From contig JASGHI010000004.1 in the NCBI GenBank assembly GCA_049841155.1, positions 558,001 to 622,000 of the forward strand: a stretch of 64,000 bases of DNA. Reading direction: 5' to 3'. Below, in pieces: positions 42,795 through 51,236 of this stretch; positions within the stretch are counted from its first letter, which is position 1; each line of letters begins with the position of its first letter. The DNA is from ZC4RG30 sp049841155 (GTDB taxonomy: Bacteria > Pseudomonadota > Gammaproteobacteria > Steroidobacterales > Steroidobacteraceae). The notes under the pieces are model-generated. The model ran no database searches. It worked only from the letters and a program-made list of their open reading frames with translations, and was not told the DNA's origin. A program made the position numbers and the translations under genes.

Positions 42795-44262
42795 CGCGGC
42801 CTTCCTTCACGAAGGCCATGACGGCGTCGCTGTAGCGGCGGATCTCGTCGCCGTGGCTGCCGACCAGCGCGCCGGCCATGCGCACCGGATCGCCGAAGAA
42901 GAACCGCTCATAGAGCACCTGACGGGAAGCGAATGCCGACAGCGAAGCATCCCACGCCAGGCGGAACAGGGGAATTCGGTCATGCGCTTCTGCGCGGGCC
43001 GCCTGGTAATACTTCCTTATGTCACCTGCCAGCGGGCCGTTGATGTCCGCCTCGGTGGGCATGGCCACCAGGCCACTGGCGCCGATCTGCTGGATGATCT
43101 CGACCATGCGCGGGTACAGGCGCGGGAACAGGTTGCGCGCGGCGTCCATGGGGTTCCAGGCCGGCCGCATCACCCCCCATTCGTCCAGCGCGGCATCGGC
43201 CTCCGCGGCGCGCAGGAAGGCTTTCATGGTTTCCAGGTTGACCCAGATCTCCGCCAGCTTCTCCTGGATGTGCTGGAAGGATTCGGCGCCGATGGAATTG
43301 ACCAGCAGCGATGCCAGGCCCAGCAGGAACTCGCACTTGGCGATGTTCTTGACCACCACCTGGTGCGTCATGTGGTGGACGGCTCCGGTGCGCGCGTAGG
43401 CCTCGTTGCAGCGCTTCACGTCGCGGTACAGCATCACGCGTTCCCAGGGCACGAACACGTCGTCGAACACCACCACGGCGTCCATCTCCTCGAAGCGCGA
43501 TCCCAGCGGATGGTCGAAGTGCGAACGCCCGTAGTCCACGCTCTCGCGGCAGATGAAACGCAGGCCCGGCGTGTTGTTCGGTATGCAGAAGCCGAAGGCG
43601 TAGGGCGCGTCTTCTTCCGGGTTCTTCAGCAGGGTGGAGGGGAACACCATGATCTCGTCCGAGATCGGCAGCGTGGCCAGCATGCGCGCGCCGCGGATCA
43701 CGATGCCGGCGCCGGTCTCCTCCTTGACGCGGGCGGCGAGGAAGGGGTCGGCCTGCCTGGCGGCGTTCACGGCACGGTTGGCCTGCGGCGGGATCAGCGT
43801 GTGCGTGAGGCACAGATCGTTCTCGCGCAGGTATTCGTGGATGTACACGGCATTGCGGCCAAAGCGCGGATCGGCCTCGGCCAGGAAGGGCGCGCCGGCC
43901 GCATAACCCGACATGGCGCGATTGAGGTAGTCGGGTACGCGGCCCATCATGCCGTGGGTGTGGTCCTCCCACACCTTCATCGCGCGCGAGATGCTGGTGA
44001 GTTCCTCGCGGGTCGCCGGCAGCATGAAGGAGCGCGCCACCTTGTTCCCGCTGGCGGGCGAATCGAACAGGCACACATCGGCCTTCTCCCACTGCAGGTC
44101 GTAGAGCCGGGCCAGGGTGTGTACTCCGCCCCTGAGTGCAGGATGGGTGGTGACGTCCTGCACCTGTTCGCCGCGGTACCAGATGGCCGGCGGCTGTTCG
44201 CGCAGTCTCTGGAGGACCTGAGTGCCGCGCCGTGCGCCCGTTCCTGAAACCGCTGTGCCCAT
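42766..44262 (-). CDS. FADH2-dependent aromatic monooxygenase, 4-hydroxyphenylacetate 3-hydroxylase (HpaB) family
   Basis: A 498-residue oxygenase with an acyl-CoA-dehydrogenase-like fold. The family features YLNRAMSGYAAG, NDLCLTHTLIPPQ, ARMLATLPISDEIMVFPS, and the C-terminal helical part are present. HpaB enzymes ortho-hydroxylate phenols; relatives act on chlorophenols, pyrrole carboxylate or natural-product intermediates, so the substrate here is open. ATG 44262 follows GGAGG. It diverges from the FAD oxidoreductase gene. Confidence 0.9.
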   Translation of the reverse strand: MGTAVSGTGARRGTQVLQRLREQPPAIWYRGEQVQDVTTHPALRGGVHTLARLYDLQWEKADVCLFDSPASGNKVARSFMLPATREELTSISRAMKVWEDHTHGMMGRVPDYLNRAMSGYAAGAPFLAEADPRFGRNAVYIHEYLRENDLCLTHTLIPPQANRAVNAARQADPFLAARVKEETGAGIVIRGARMLATLPISDEIMVFPSTLLKNPEEDAPYAFGFCIPNNTPGLRFICRESVDYGRSHFDHPLGSRFEEMDAVVVFDDVFVPWERVMLYRDVKRCNEAYARTGAVHHMTHQVVVKNIAKCEFLLGLASLLVNSIGAESFQHIQEKLAEIWVNLETMKAFLRAAEADAALDEWGVMRPAWNPMDAARNLFPRLYPRMVEIIQQIGASGLVAMPTEADINGPLAGDIRKYYQAARAEAHDRIPLFRLAWDASLSAFASRQVLYERFFFGDPVRMAGALVGSHGDEIRRYSDAVMAFVKEGRDEAFSSASN

Positions 44263-44356
44263 GGCCCCGCCCTCCGCTTGTGTGCCCCGATTGCAGGTCA
44301 TGATACTGGCAACGCCCGCATGGGGCTTTGCCGTCATATACGCGACCGGATTCTGG

Positions 44357-44362
44357 TATAGA
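44357..44362 (+). promoter_or_regulatory. Extended -10 element of the FAD oxidoreductase gene
   Basis: TGGTATAGA (44355-44363 region) matches an extended -10 box (TG-n-TATAGA). The start codon begins 9 bases after it, so the message would have only about three leader bases, and indeed no ribosome binding site is seen. Confidence 0.4.
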
Positions 44363-44371
44363 GTCGATCGC

Positions 44372-45673
44372 ATGCACGAAGATGAAACCCCCACGTACTA
44401 CACCGCCACCCGCAGGTACGAGCTGAGCTTCCCGTCCCTCGAAGGCGACATCGAAGCCGATGTGGTCATCATCGGCGGCGGGTTCTCCGGCATCCACACG
44501 GCGCTGGAACTGGCTGAACAGGGCGTCACCAACACGGTGGTCCTCGAGGGGCGCTACCTCGGCTACGGCGGCACGGGCCGTAATGGCGGGCAGGTGATGG
44601 CCGGCATCGGCCATGACCTGGACGCCGTCCGCAAGGACGTGGGAGAAGAGGGCCTGAGGGCCATCTTCGCGTTGAGCGACCTCGGTCCGCAGATCATGCG
44701 CGAGCGCATCGCAAGGTATGGCATCGATGCGGACTTCCGCAGCGGCTATGGCTACATGGCATACAACGCGCGCCAGGCGAAGACGCTGCGCGCGTGGGAG
44801 AAGGAGTTCAAGTCGCTGGGCTCTCCCCACGAGATCCGCTACGTCGAGGGAGCCGACCTGCGGCAGATCATCGGCTCGGAGGTCTACAAGGCGGGCTTGC
44901 TGCACATGGGCGGCGGCCATGTGCACTCGCTGAACCTGCTGCTGGGCGAAGCCAAGGCGCTGACGGAGCAATACCGGGTCCGCATCTTCGAATACAGCCC
45001 GGCGCTGGCCGTGTCCTACGGGCCACGCCTGCGGGTGCGTACCGCCAAAGGCAGCGTGTCCGCGCAGAAGCTGGTGTGGGCGGTGGACAGCTTCAACAAC
45101 CGCATCGAGCCGGCGCTGCAGGCGTCCACCATCAATGTGTATGCCTACAACAGCGTCACCGAGCCATTGCCGGCCGGGACCATCGAGCGCATCAGCCCGA
45201 TCCGCGGCGCCTACAGCGACATCCGTCCGGTCATCAACTACTACCGGGTGACCAATGACAACCGGCTGATGTTCGGCTCCTCGACGCAGGTGATCGAGCA
45301 CATCCCGGCAGACCTCAAGGCCTGGAACCGCCGGCTCATGCTGGAAGTGTTTCCCTACCTGCACGATGTGAAGATCGATCTGGCCTGGGGCGGGCCCATG
45401 GCCACCACCAAGAACCTGTTCCCTCAGATCGGCACCCTGCCGGATCATCCCAACGTGTTCTTCACGCAGGGATACTGCGGTTTCGGCGTTACGCCCAGCC
45501 AGATCATCTGCAAGATCCTCGCCGAGGGCATCCTGGGCGGTTCGGAGCGCTACCGGCTGGTCAGCTCCATCAGCCGCAGCGATATTCCCGGCAAGGACCA
45601 GTACCGCGCGCTGCTGGTGAGCCTGGGCAAGCTGATGCACCAGGTGGCCGGCTACTGGCAGGGGCGCGCCTGA
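44372..45673 (+). CDS. FAD-dependent oxidoreductase (DadA/PuuB/glycine-oxidase-like family)
   Basis: A 433-residue flavoprotein. The FAD-binding VVIIGGGFSGIHTALELAE is at about 31-49, followed by GRNGGQVMAGIG and a C-terminal WGGPMATTKNLFPQIG and YCGFGVT segment typical of gamma-glutamylputrescine oxidase-like amine oxidases. Members oxidise amines or amino acids to imines, which hydrolyse to aldehydes or oxo acids. Context with an APC permease and a MoaF-like protein supports an amine substrate. This is inference. Confidence 0.88.
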   Translation: MHEDETPTYYTATRRYELSFPSLEGDIEADVVIIGGGFSGIHTALELAEQGVTNTVVLEGRYLGYGGTGRNGGQVMAGIGHDLDAVRKDVGEEGLRAIFALSDLGPQIMRERIARYGIDADFRSGYGYMAYNARQAKTLRAWEKEFKSLGSPHEIRYVEGADLRQIIGSEVYKAGLLHMGGGHVHSLNLLLGEAKALTEQYRVRIFEYSPALAVSYGPRLRVRTAKGSVSAQKLVWAVDSFNNRIEPALQASTINVYAYNSVTEPLPAGTIERISPIRGAYSDIRPVINYYRVTNDNRLMFGSSTQVIEHIPADLKAWNRRLMLEVFPYLHDVKIDLAWGGPMATTKNLFPQIGTLPDHPNVFFTQGYCGFGVTPSQIICKILAEGILGGSERYRLVSSISRSDIPGKDQYRALLVSLGKLMHQVAGYWQGRA

Positions 45674-45705
45674 GTTTTTGCGTTTCTCTTCGAGAGGCAC
45701 TGTAA

Positions 45706-46074
45706 ATGAGCATGACCCACATCAAGCACGGCACCCGCATCAGCGAGCTCGACTCCTGGGGCAGCTTCAGCAAGCTGGGCGCCGAGATCCTGGAAGGCGG
45801 CGATGTGCAGGCTTACGGCAGGATGACGTTTGGCGCGCCCACCGACGCCATCAGCGCCGGCTACTTCGGCACCGGCAAGGGCAAGTACCGCCTGGTCTAT
45901 CCGTTCAGCGAACAGGCCACGGTGGTGCACGGCGAGCTGCGCATCACCGACGAGAGCACCGGCCAGGTCAACCACTACCGGCCGGGCGATTCCTGGTTCG
46001 TCACCCAGGGCACTTCCACGGTGTGGGAAGTGCTCACCGACGATTTCACCAAGCACTACCTGGCCTTCGGCTGA
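45706..46074 (+). CDS. Small cupin-domain protein
   Basis: A 122-residue single-domain cupin (about 45-120) with the pattern VVHGELRITDE and YRPGDSWFV. Similar to EutQ/cupin_3-type proteins. The metal-site histidines are reduced: one is at VVHGEL, so an isomerase or dioxygenase activity is uncertain. GAGAGG precedes ATG 45706. Its stop overlaps the next start by one base. Confidence 0.8.
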   Translation: MSMTHIKHGTRISELDSWGSFSKLGAEILEGGDVQAYGRMTFGAPTDAISAGYFGTGKGKYRLVYPFSEQATVVHGELRITDESTGQVNHYRPGDSWFVTQGTSTVWEVLTDDFTKHYLAFG

Positions 46075-46898
46075 TGAGCAGCGAATGGATCCCGGTGGGC
46101 GCACTGGGCGCGGCCTTTGCCCCGGACTCCAATGCGCTGCCTGAATCGGCGGAGCTGGTGGGCCAGCGTTTCGCGCTGCACCTGGAAACGGGTGCAGTGA
46201 TCGAATACGCCTTCACCAGCGTCTCGCGCCTGGCGCGCACCGTGGTGGGCAGGATCGATGGCTCGATGCTGGAAGACGGAGAGGCGGACTACGTTGCCAC
46301 GACCTTGCGCCCCGGCTTCTACATGATCAGCATCGTCGAGCCGCGGCGCAGCGCTGCGGCCACGACGCTGCTGCTGGACCTGCCGGCGGGAATCTGCACG
46401 CTGATACCTGCCCGCCTGCCCACACGCGAGGAAGCCTCGAAGCCTTTTTTCGAGCGCATCCTCGCCGGCGAAGAACTGACCGCGGTGCAAGCGCAGTTCA
46501 TCGCAGGCTCGGTCAATGCGCCGTTCGCTGCCACGACGCCCCGGCATCCGGCAACCTCGGACCTGGTGGGCCGGAGGGTGGAATACACCTACAGCAGCAC
46601 CGAGAAGTATGAGCACATCTATCTCAACGACAGGTTCTACACCTGGCAGTGCCTGGCCGGATCCGAAAAGGGGCTCGCCGATACCGACCGCTGCCACTAC
46701 CTGAAACTGGGCGAGGAGCTTTACCTCTTCCTGTGGCGCGAGAAAATCGTGCCGACGCTGGGCATCGTCGTGGTCGACTTCAGGCAGAAGCGCACCATGG
46801 GGCGCATCATCGGTTACACCGGCTTCGACTTCAGTGCCGTGACCAGCTTCCCCGTGGGTGCGCACCTGCAGCCGGTCAGTCCGGCCCGCGCGGGATGA
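46074..46898 (+). CDS. MoaF-like protein (monoamine regulon type)
   Basis: A 274-residue protein with two similar halves, each a small lipocalin-like beta domain (LVGQRFALHLETGAVIEYAF and LVGRRVEYTYSSTEKYEHIYLND). This resembles MoaF N- and C-terminal domains. MoaF was first described in the Klebsiella monoamine-oxidase regulon and has no firm biochemical role. Its position behind an amine-oxidase-like flavoprotein and cupin fits that type of regulon. The ATG overlaps the cupin stop, so translation is coupled. Confidence 0.8.
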   Translation: MSSEWIPVGALGAAFAPDSNALPESAELVGQRFALHLETGAVIEYAFTSVSRLARTVVGRIDGSMLEDGEADYVATTLRPGFYMISIVEPRRSAAATTLLLDLPAGICTLIPARLPTREEASKPFFERILAGEELTAVQAQFIAGSVNAPFAATTPRHPATSDLVGRRVEYTYSSTEKYEHIYLNDRFYTWQCLAGSEKGLADTDRCHYLKLGEELYLFLWREKIVPTLGIVVVDFRQKRTMGRIIGYTGFDFSAVTSFPVGAHLQPVSPARAG

Positions 46899-46914
46899 GC
46901 ATGGCTTGCGCCTG

Positions 46915-47715
46915 ATGGAAAACGCCGCCCGCATTTCGCTGGATCTGTCGGGGCGCGCCTGCCTGGTGACGGGCGCCGGCCAGGGCATAGGGCAGTCGAT
47001 TGCCTGCACCTTCGCGGCCCACGGCGCCCTGGTGCTGGTGGCGGATCTGGTCGCTGCGCGTGCCGAGAGTGTGGCTGCCCAGATCCGCGACGCTGGCGGT
47101 GTTGCGATGGCCGCCGTGGGCGATGTGTCGGACAAGGGCGCGTGCGAGGTGCTGGTGGCGACCGCAGCCCAGCGCTTTGGCCGCCTCGACATGCTGGTGC
47201 ACAACGCGGCTTACTTCCCTCTGACGCCCTTTGCGCGGATCGACGAGCAGGTGCTGGAACGCACTCTGGCGGTGAACCTGAAGGCTGCGTTCTGGCTCAC
47301 GCAGGCCGCACTGCCCCTGCTGCGCCAGTCACCGCAGGGCAGGGTGCTGCTCACTTCGTCGGTCACCGGTCCACGCGTGGCCTATCCGGGACTTGCGCAT
47401 TACGCGGCATCCAAGTCCGGTCTCAATGGCTTCATCCGCGCTGCGGCGCTGGAGCTGGCGCGCGACCGCATCACCGTAAATGGCGTCGAGCCGGGAATGA
47501 TCGCAACGCCTGCACAGGACAACCTCGGCGACCCGGCGCACATGGAGTCGCTGCGCGAGGGCGTTCCGCTCGGCAGGCTGGGAAGCCCCGCAGACATCGC
47601 CGCCGCCATGCTGTTCCTGGCCTGCGATGCGGCCAGCTACATCACCGGCCAGACGCTGGTGGTGGATGGCGGGGCGCTGCTGCCGGAGTCGCGCACAGCG
47701 CTCGATTCGCCCTGA
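46915..47715 (+). CDS. Short-chain dehydrogenase/reductase
   Basis: A 266-residue classical SDR. NAD(P) motif TGAGQGIG near residue 18, HNAAYFP, catalytic Ser in LLTSSVTG and Tyr-Lys in YAASK. It would interconvert an alcohol and ketone/aldehyde in the pathway of the preceding genes, 16 bases upstream. Its last 74 bases overlap the convergent gene at 47642-48202. Confidence 0.9.
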   Translation: MENAARISLDLSGRACLVTGAGQGIGQSIACTFAAHGALVLVADLVAARAESVAAQIRDAGGVAMAAVGDVSDKGACEVLVATAAQRFGRLDMLVHNAAYFPLTPFARIDEQVLERTLAVNLKAAFWLTQAALPLLRQSPQGRVLLTSSVTGPRVAYPGLAHYAASKSGLNGFIRAAALELARDRITVNGVEPGMIATPAQDNLGDPAHMESLREGVPLGRLGSPADIAAAMLFLACDAASYITGQTLVVDGGALLPESRTALDSP

Positions 47716-48202
47716 GTGCAGCAAACACGTCCAGCAGCGCTGCAAGCTGCGGGGCCGGCAGGCGCAGGTAGCGCCGCAGCGGTGGAAAGCGGCCGATGAC
47801 CTCGCTGGCTCCATAGTGCGTGAGCCGGCATTGCCAGCCCGCGGCATCCTGCACCAGTTCGCAATGCGTGAAATCCAGCGGCAGCAGTGCCCGGGCAAGA
47901 TCCGCATCCGCGGTGAAGGCCGCATGCGGCGGAGTGCAGTCGATGCCGGTGCGCTTCCATGCTCCCGTGTGCCGCAACCGCAGGCGCCGGTTGCCGGCGG
48001 CACTTGCCGGCACGCGGTAGATGAAGCGTGCCGTGACCACGCGCAGCAGGAAGTGTTTCTCCACCTGCTCCTCGACAGTGAATTCAAGGTCCCGCGCGCT
48101 GTCGTGGAAGCGGGCGGAGGATTCCCCCAGCATCTGGAAATGCAGGGCATGCAGGTCATGCCGCAGCCGCGCCAGCAGCATTCCCGGCAAGTGGCCCGCC
48201 AT
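47642..48202 (-). CDS. Conserved protein of unknown function (possibly DUF3156)
   Basis: A 186-residue protein without signal or membrane segment; two beta-rich halves carry EFTVEEQVEKHFLLRVVTARFIYRVP and LLPLDFTHCELVQDAAGWQC. It may belong to DUF3156, but I cannot be sure. It starts 1 base after the APC permease stop on the same strand, so they are probably co-transcribed. The C-terminal 25 codons overlap the SDR gene on the other strand. The last 20 residues are Pro/Ala-rich and could be a relaxed tail created by the overlap. Confidence 0.7.
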   Translation of the reverse strand: MAGHLPGMLLARLRHDLHALHFQMLGESSARFHDSARDLEFTVEEQVEKHFLLRVVTARFIYRVPASAAGNRRLRLRHTGAWKRTGIDCTPPHAAFTADADLARALLPLDFTHCELVQDAAGWQCRLTHYGASEVIGRFPPLRRYLRLPAPQLAALLDVFAALRANRALCATPAAAPRHPPPASGR

Positions 48203-48203
48203 G

Positions 48204-49616
48204 CTACCGCCCGCGGATCTGTTCGACGGGCACCGGTTCGAAAGGCTTTGCCCGCTGCACGAAACGCGTCCACACGAAGGCGTAGACAGCCACCAGTCCG
48301 AACATGATGCCGAATTGCCGGTACACCGGTGCGGCGCTGGTGCCCAGTGGCGTGATGTACGCGATGGCAAGCAATATGCCCGCGGTGGAGATGATCTGCG
48401 GCAGCGGAAACAGCGGCGCCTTGTAGGGCCGCGGCAGGTCCGGGCGGCGGATGCGCAGCATCACGATGGAGAGGTTCACCAGGATGTAGGCCACGCCCCA
48501 GGCGCAGACGGCGGCCAGCACCAGTGTTCCCAGCTTGTTCACATCGCCCCTGACGAACCAGGCGTGCAGGCTGGGAATGAGCATGGTCACGAGAATGCCG
48601 AACAGCGGCGTCTTCAGCCGCGGATGCAGGTAGGCGAAGATCCTGGGCAGCGCGCCGTCGATGGCCATGCCGTACATGATGCGCGGCAGCCCGGCCATCA
48701 GCGTGTTGATGGTGGCAGCGCCGGCAAACAGCAGGCCGACGCCGATCCATATCTTGCCGAAGGGGCCGAATGCGGCCTCGGCCAGCCGCGGAATGGCCAT
48801 CGGGGTGTCCAGCAGGTGGACACCGGCATCCGCGTCCAGCAGCACGTTCTCCACCTGGCGGCGCATGGCAGTGCCGAACAGCAGCATGCACGCGGCAACG
48901 CCCGTGAGGCCCAGCGCCATGGCGCGCGGGATGTCGCGATGCGGGTGCTTCAGTTCGGCGGCCAGCGGCGTCACGAACTCGAAGCCCACGAACATGAACA
49001 TGGCCATGCCGACCAGCGACAGCACGGCCGGCAGGCTGGTGCCAATGCTGGAAGCACCGAACCAGCCCTGCATCTCGACCGCCGGAGGCAGCAGCACGCC
49101 GCGCAGGCCGAAGGCCATCAGGGTCAGCCACATCACGAGGGTCAGCACCACTTCGGCACGGCCGAAGGCCTGGATGCCGAAGGCATTGACGATGCCGGTG
49201 AGGGCCAGCAGCCCGACGCCTATCATCCACGAGTTGCCGCTGGCGCCCAGCGTGGCGTTGATCGAATCGAAGTTCACCACCGCCATGACGCCGCTGAGAA
49301 TGGTCTCGGCCGTGCCGGCGAATACATGCACGAGGATGTAGGCCGAGATGGTGCCGGTGATGGCGCAGAAGCGGCCCAGGCCGCAGCAGATGTAGTCGTA
49401 CACCGATCCGGTGGTCGGCAGGATGGCGGCGGCCTCCGCGAAGGTCATGGCCTGCGCCTGCATCATGACGAAGGCGATCAGCATGGCCGCGGCGAACGCG
49501 CCGCCGCCGATGCCGAAACCGGTCATCGCCGTGAGGATGACGGGGCTCGCCATGATGAGGCCCACCGATGTCGCCAGGGCCGTGGGGAATCCGACGAGCG
49601 CCTTGTTTGCGGACAT
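48204..49616 (-). CDS. APC superfamily amino-acid/amine permease
   Basis: A 470-residue, 12-helix transporter. Helix 1 has the unwound GxG region (SPVILTAMTGFGIGGGAF-like), and PHRDIPRAMALG and helix 6/7 sequences match the amino-acid/polyamine/organocation family. It likely imports the substrate of the neighbouring catabolic genes with a proton. It lies 1 base from the TetR gene upstream, in one operon. Confidence 0.9.
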   Translation of the reverse strand: MSANKALVGFPTALATSVGLIMASPVILTAMTGFGIGGGAFAAAMLIAFVMMQAQAMTFAEAAAILPTTGSVYDYICCGLGRFCAITGTISAYILVHVFAGTAETILSGVMAVVNFDSINATLGASGNSWMIGVGLLALTGIVNAFGIQAFGRAEVVLTLVMWLTLMAFGLRGVLLPPAVEMQGWFGASSIGTSLPAVLSLVGMAMFMFVGFEFVTPLAAELKHPHRDIPRAMALGLTGVAACMLLFGTAMRRQVENVLLDADAGVHLLDTPMAIPRLAEAAFGPFGKIWIGVGLLFAGAATINTLMAGLPRIMYGMAIDGALPRIFAYLHPRLKTPLFGILVTMLIPSLHAWFVRGDVNKLGTLVLAAVCAWGVAYILVNLSIVMLRIRRPDLPRPYKAPLFPLPQIISTAGILLAIAYITPLGTSAAPVYRQFGIMFGLVAVYAFVWTRFVQRAKPFEPVPVEQIRGR

Positions 49617-49617
49617 G

Positions 49618-50259
49618 CTATTCCCCTTTGCGGCGGCGGCGCGGCAGGTCCGGCGGCAGGTAGCAGCCCAGATACGCGCACATGGCCAGTTGCGCCTCGC
49701 GCGCCATCTCTGGCGTGACCCGGCCGTGCTCCAGCACCGACAGCATGAACATCAGGTCCGCGATGCCTACGGCCCTGAAGAAGATGGCGGCGCGGTTCGG
49801 GATCCCGGGAAGCACGAACACGCGGTCGATGTGCTGCTCGTGGATGCTGCCCAGCGCCGCATCGTTCCTGCGGTCGCGCAGTTTCAGGTCCACCGGAATC
49901 CGCGGATCGATCTGCAGCCGCATCGAGGCCTTGCTGTGCGCGTAGAAGTCGACGCCGCGTTCGGTGAGGATCTCCACGATGTGCCGCCAGTCGCGCATCC
50001 GGGTGCGGATGGGCGCTTCCAGCACCTTCAGCAGTTCCTCCTGCACGCCGGCCAGCAGGCTGGCGTAGACATCCTTGATGTCGGCGTAGAAGTGATAGGC
50101 CGAGCTCTTGGGCACATGGGCCGCGGCGGCCACGTCTCCCAGGCTGATGTCGTCCAGCTCATGGGTTTCCAGCAGTGCCCGCGCTGCCCGCAGCAGCTGC
50201 TGGCGGCGGGCAATCCCCTTTTTTCTCGGTGTGCTCTTGCGGGTACTCAACAAGGCCAT
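49618..50259 (-). CDS. TetR family transcriptional regulator
   Basis: A 213-residue repressor: N-terminal HTH (LDDISLGDVAAAAHVPKSSAYHFYADIKDVYASLL, split over residues 33-70) and a ligand-binding helical domain. ATG 50259 has no ribosome binding site; TATAGT ends 9 bases before it. Co-located with the APC permease, so it probably senses the substrate or an intermediate and controls this operon and perhaps the cluster to the left. Confidence 0.9.
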   Translation of the reverse strand: MALLSTRKSTPRKKGIARRQQLLRAARALLETHELDDISLGDVAAAAHVPKSSAYHFYADIKDVYASLLAGVQEELLKVLEAPIRTRMRDWRHIVEILTERGVDFYAHSKASMRLQIDPRIPVDLKLRDRRNDAALGSIHEQHIDRVFVLPGIPNRAAIFFRAVGIADLMFMLSVLEHGRVTPEMAREAQLAMCAYLGCYLPPDLPRRRRKGE

Positions 50260-50268
50260 CGGATGAGC

Positions 50269-50291
50269 ACTATACACGGGCACGCTAATAT
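50269..50291. promoter_or_regulatory. Facing -10 elements of tetR and rluD in a 38-base gap
   Basis: On the minus strand TATAGT (50269-50274) lies 9 bases before the TetR ATG. On the plus strand TAATAT (50286-50291) lies 6 bases before the rluD ATG. Neither gene has room for a normal leader, and the -35 regions must lie in each other's space. Confidence 0.45.
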
Positions 50292-50297
50292 AGCCGG

Positions 50298-51236
50298 ATG
50301 ACTTTCGAACACCGCCTCGAGCTGCCGCCTTCGCCGGGCGGCACGCGTCTGGATCTGGCTCTGGCTGCGGCGCTGCCACAGTATTCGCGCTCGCGTCTGG
50401 CAGGCTGGATCCGCGACGGCGCAGTGACCGTGAATGGCCGGCCGGCGCGGCCGCGCGACGAGGTATTCGGAGGCGAGAGCGTCATGGTGCGCGGCGAGGC
50501 GCCGCCGGATGACAGCGTGCGCGCCGAGTCCATTGCGCTGCAGGTGGCATACCGCGACCGGCATCTTTTCGTCATCGACAAGCCCGCTGGTCTGGTGGTG
50601 CACCCGGGCGCCGGCAATCGCGACGGCACCTTGCAGAATGCACTGCTGGCTCTGGACAGCACGCTTGCCACGGTGCCGCGCGCCGGCATCGTGCATCGCA
50701 TCGACAAGGACACCAGCGGACTGCTGGTGGTGGCGCGCACGCTGGAAGCGCACACCGCGCTGGTGCGCATGCTCAAGGATCATGATGTGCAGCGCGAATA
50801 CTTGGCGCTGTGCGTGGGTGCGCTCACCGGCGGCGGCACCATCGACAAGGCCATCGGCCGGCATCGCACCGACCGGCTGAAGATGGCGGTGCGCGCCGAT
50901 GGGCGCGAGGCCGTCACTCACTACCGTCTGGCCGAACGCTTTGCCGCCCACACCCTGCTGTCCGTGCAGCTGGAGACGGGACGCACGCACCAGATCCGCG
51001 TGCATCTGGCGCATATCGGCCACCCGCTGGTCGGCGATCCGCTCTATGGAGGTCGCCGGCAACTCACGGCCGGCACCGGTGCCGTGCAGCGTGCGGCGCT
51101 GACGGCGTTCGGCCGGCAGGCGCTGCATGCGGCACGGCTGGCGTTCGTACATCCCGTGACGGGCCGCGAGGTCGAAGTCCAGAGCCCGTTGCCGGCGGAC
51201 TTCGCAGCGCTGCTCGCCGCATTGCGCACACCATGA
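50298..51236 (+). CDS. rluD: 23S rRNA pseudouridine synthase RluD
   Basis: A 312-residue RluA-family enzyme that makes pseudouridines 1911, 1915 and 1917 in helix 69 of 23S rRNA. N-terminal S4 domain (SRLAGWIRDGAVTVNGRP) and catalytic Asp in HRIDKDTSGLLVVA. rluD followed by pgeF with an ATGA overlap is the standard gammaproteobacterial order. The start has no ribosome binding site. Confidence 0.95.
   Translation: MTFEHRLELPPSPGGTRLDLALAAALPQYSRSRLAGWIRDGAVTVNGRPARPRDEVFGGESVMVRGEAPPDDSVRAESIALQVAYRDRHLFVIDKPAGLVVHPGAGNRDGTLQNALLALDSTLATVPRAGIVHRIDKDTSGLLVVARTLEAHTALVRMLKDHDVQREYLALCVGALTGGGTIDKAIGRHRTDRLKMAVRADGREAVTHYRLAERFAAHTLLSVQLETGRTHQIRVHLAHIGHPLVGDPLYGGRRQLTAGTGAVQRAALTAFGRQALHAARLAFVHPVTGREVEVQSPLPADFAALLAALRTP

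Noticed and set aside
43022..45700. 892-residue open frame antisense/out of frame to the monooxygenase and FAD oxidoreductase genes
   Set aside because: It is a product of GC-rich third codon positions. Both real genes on this stretch have clear family motifs.
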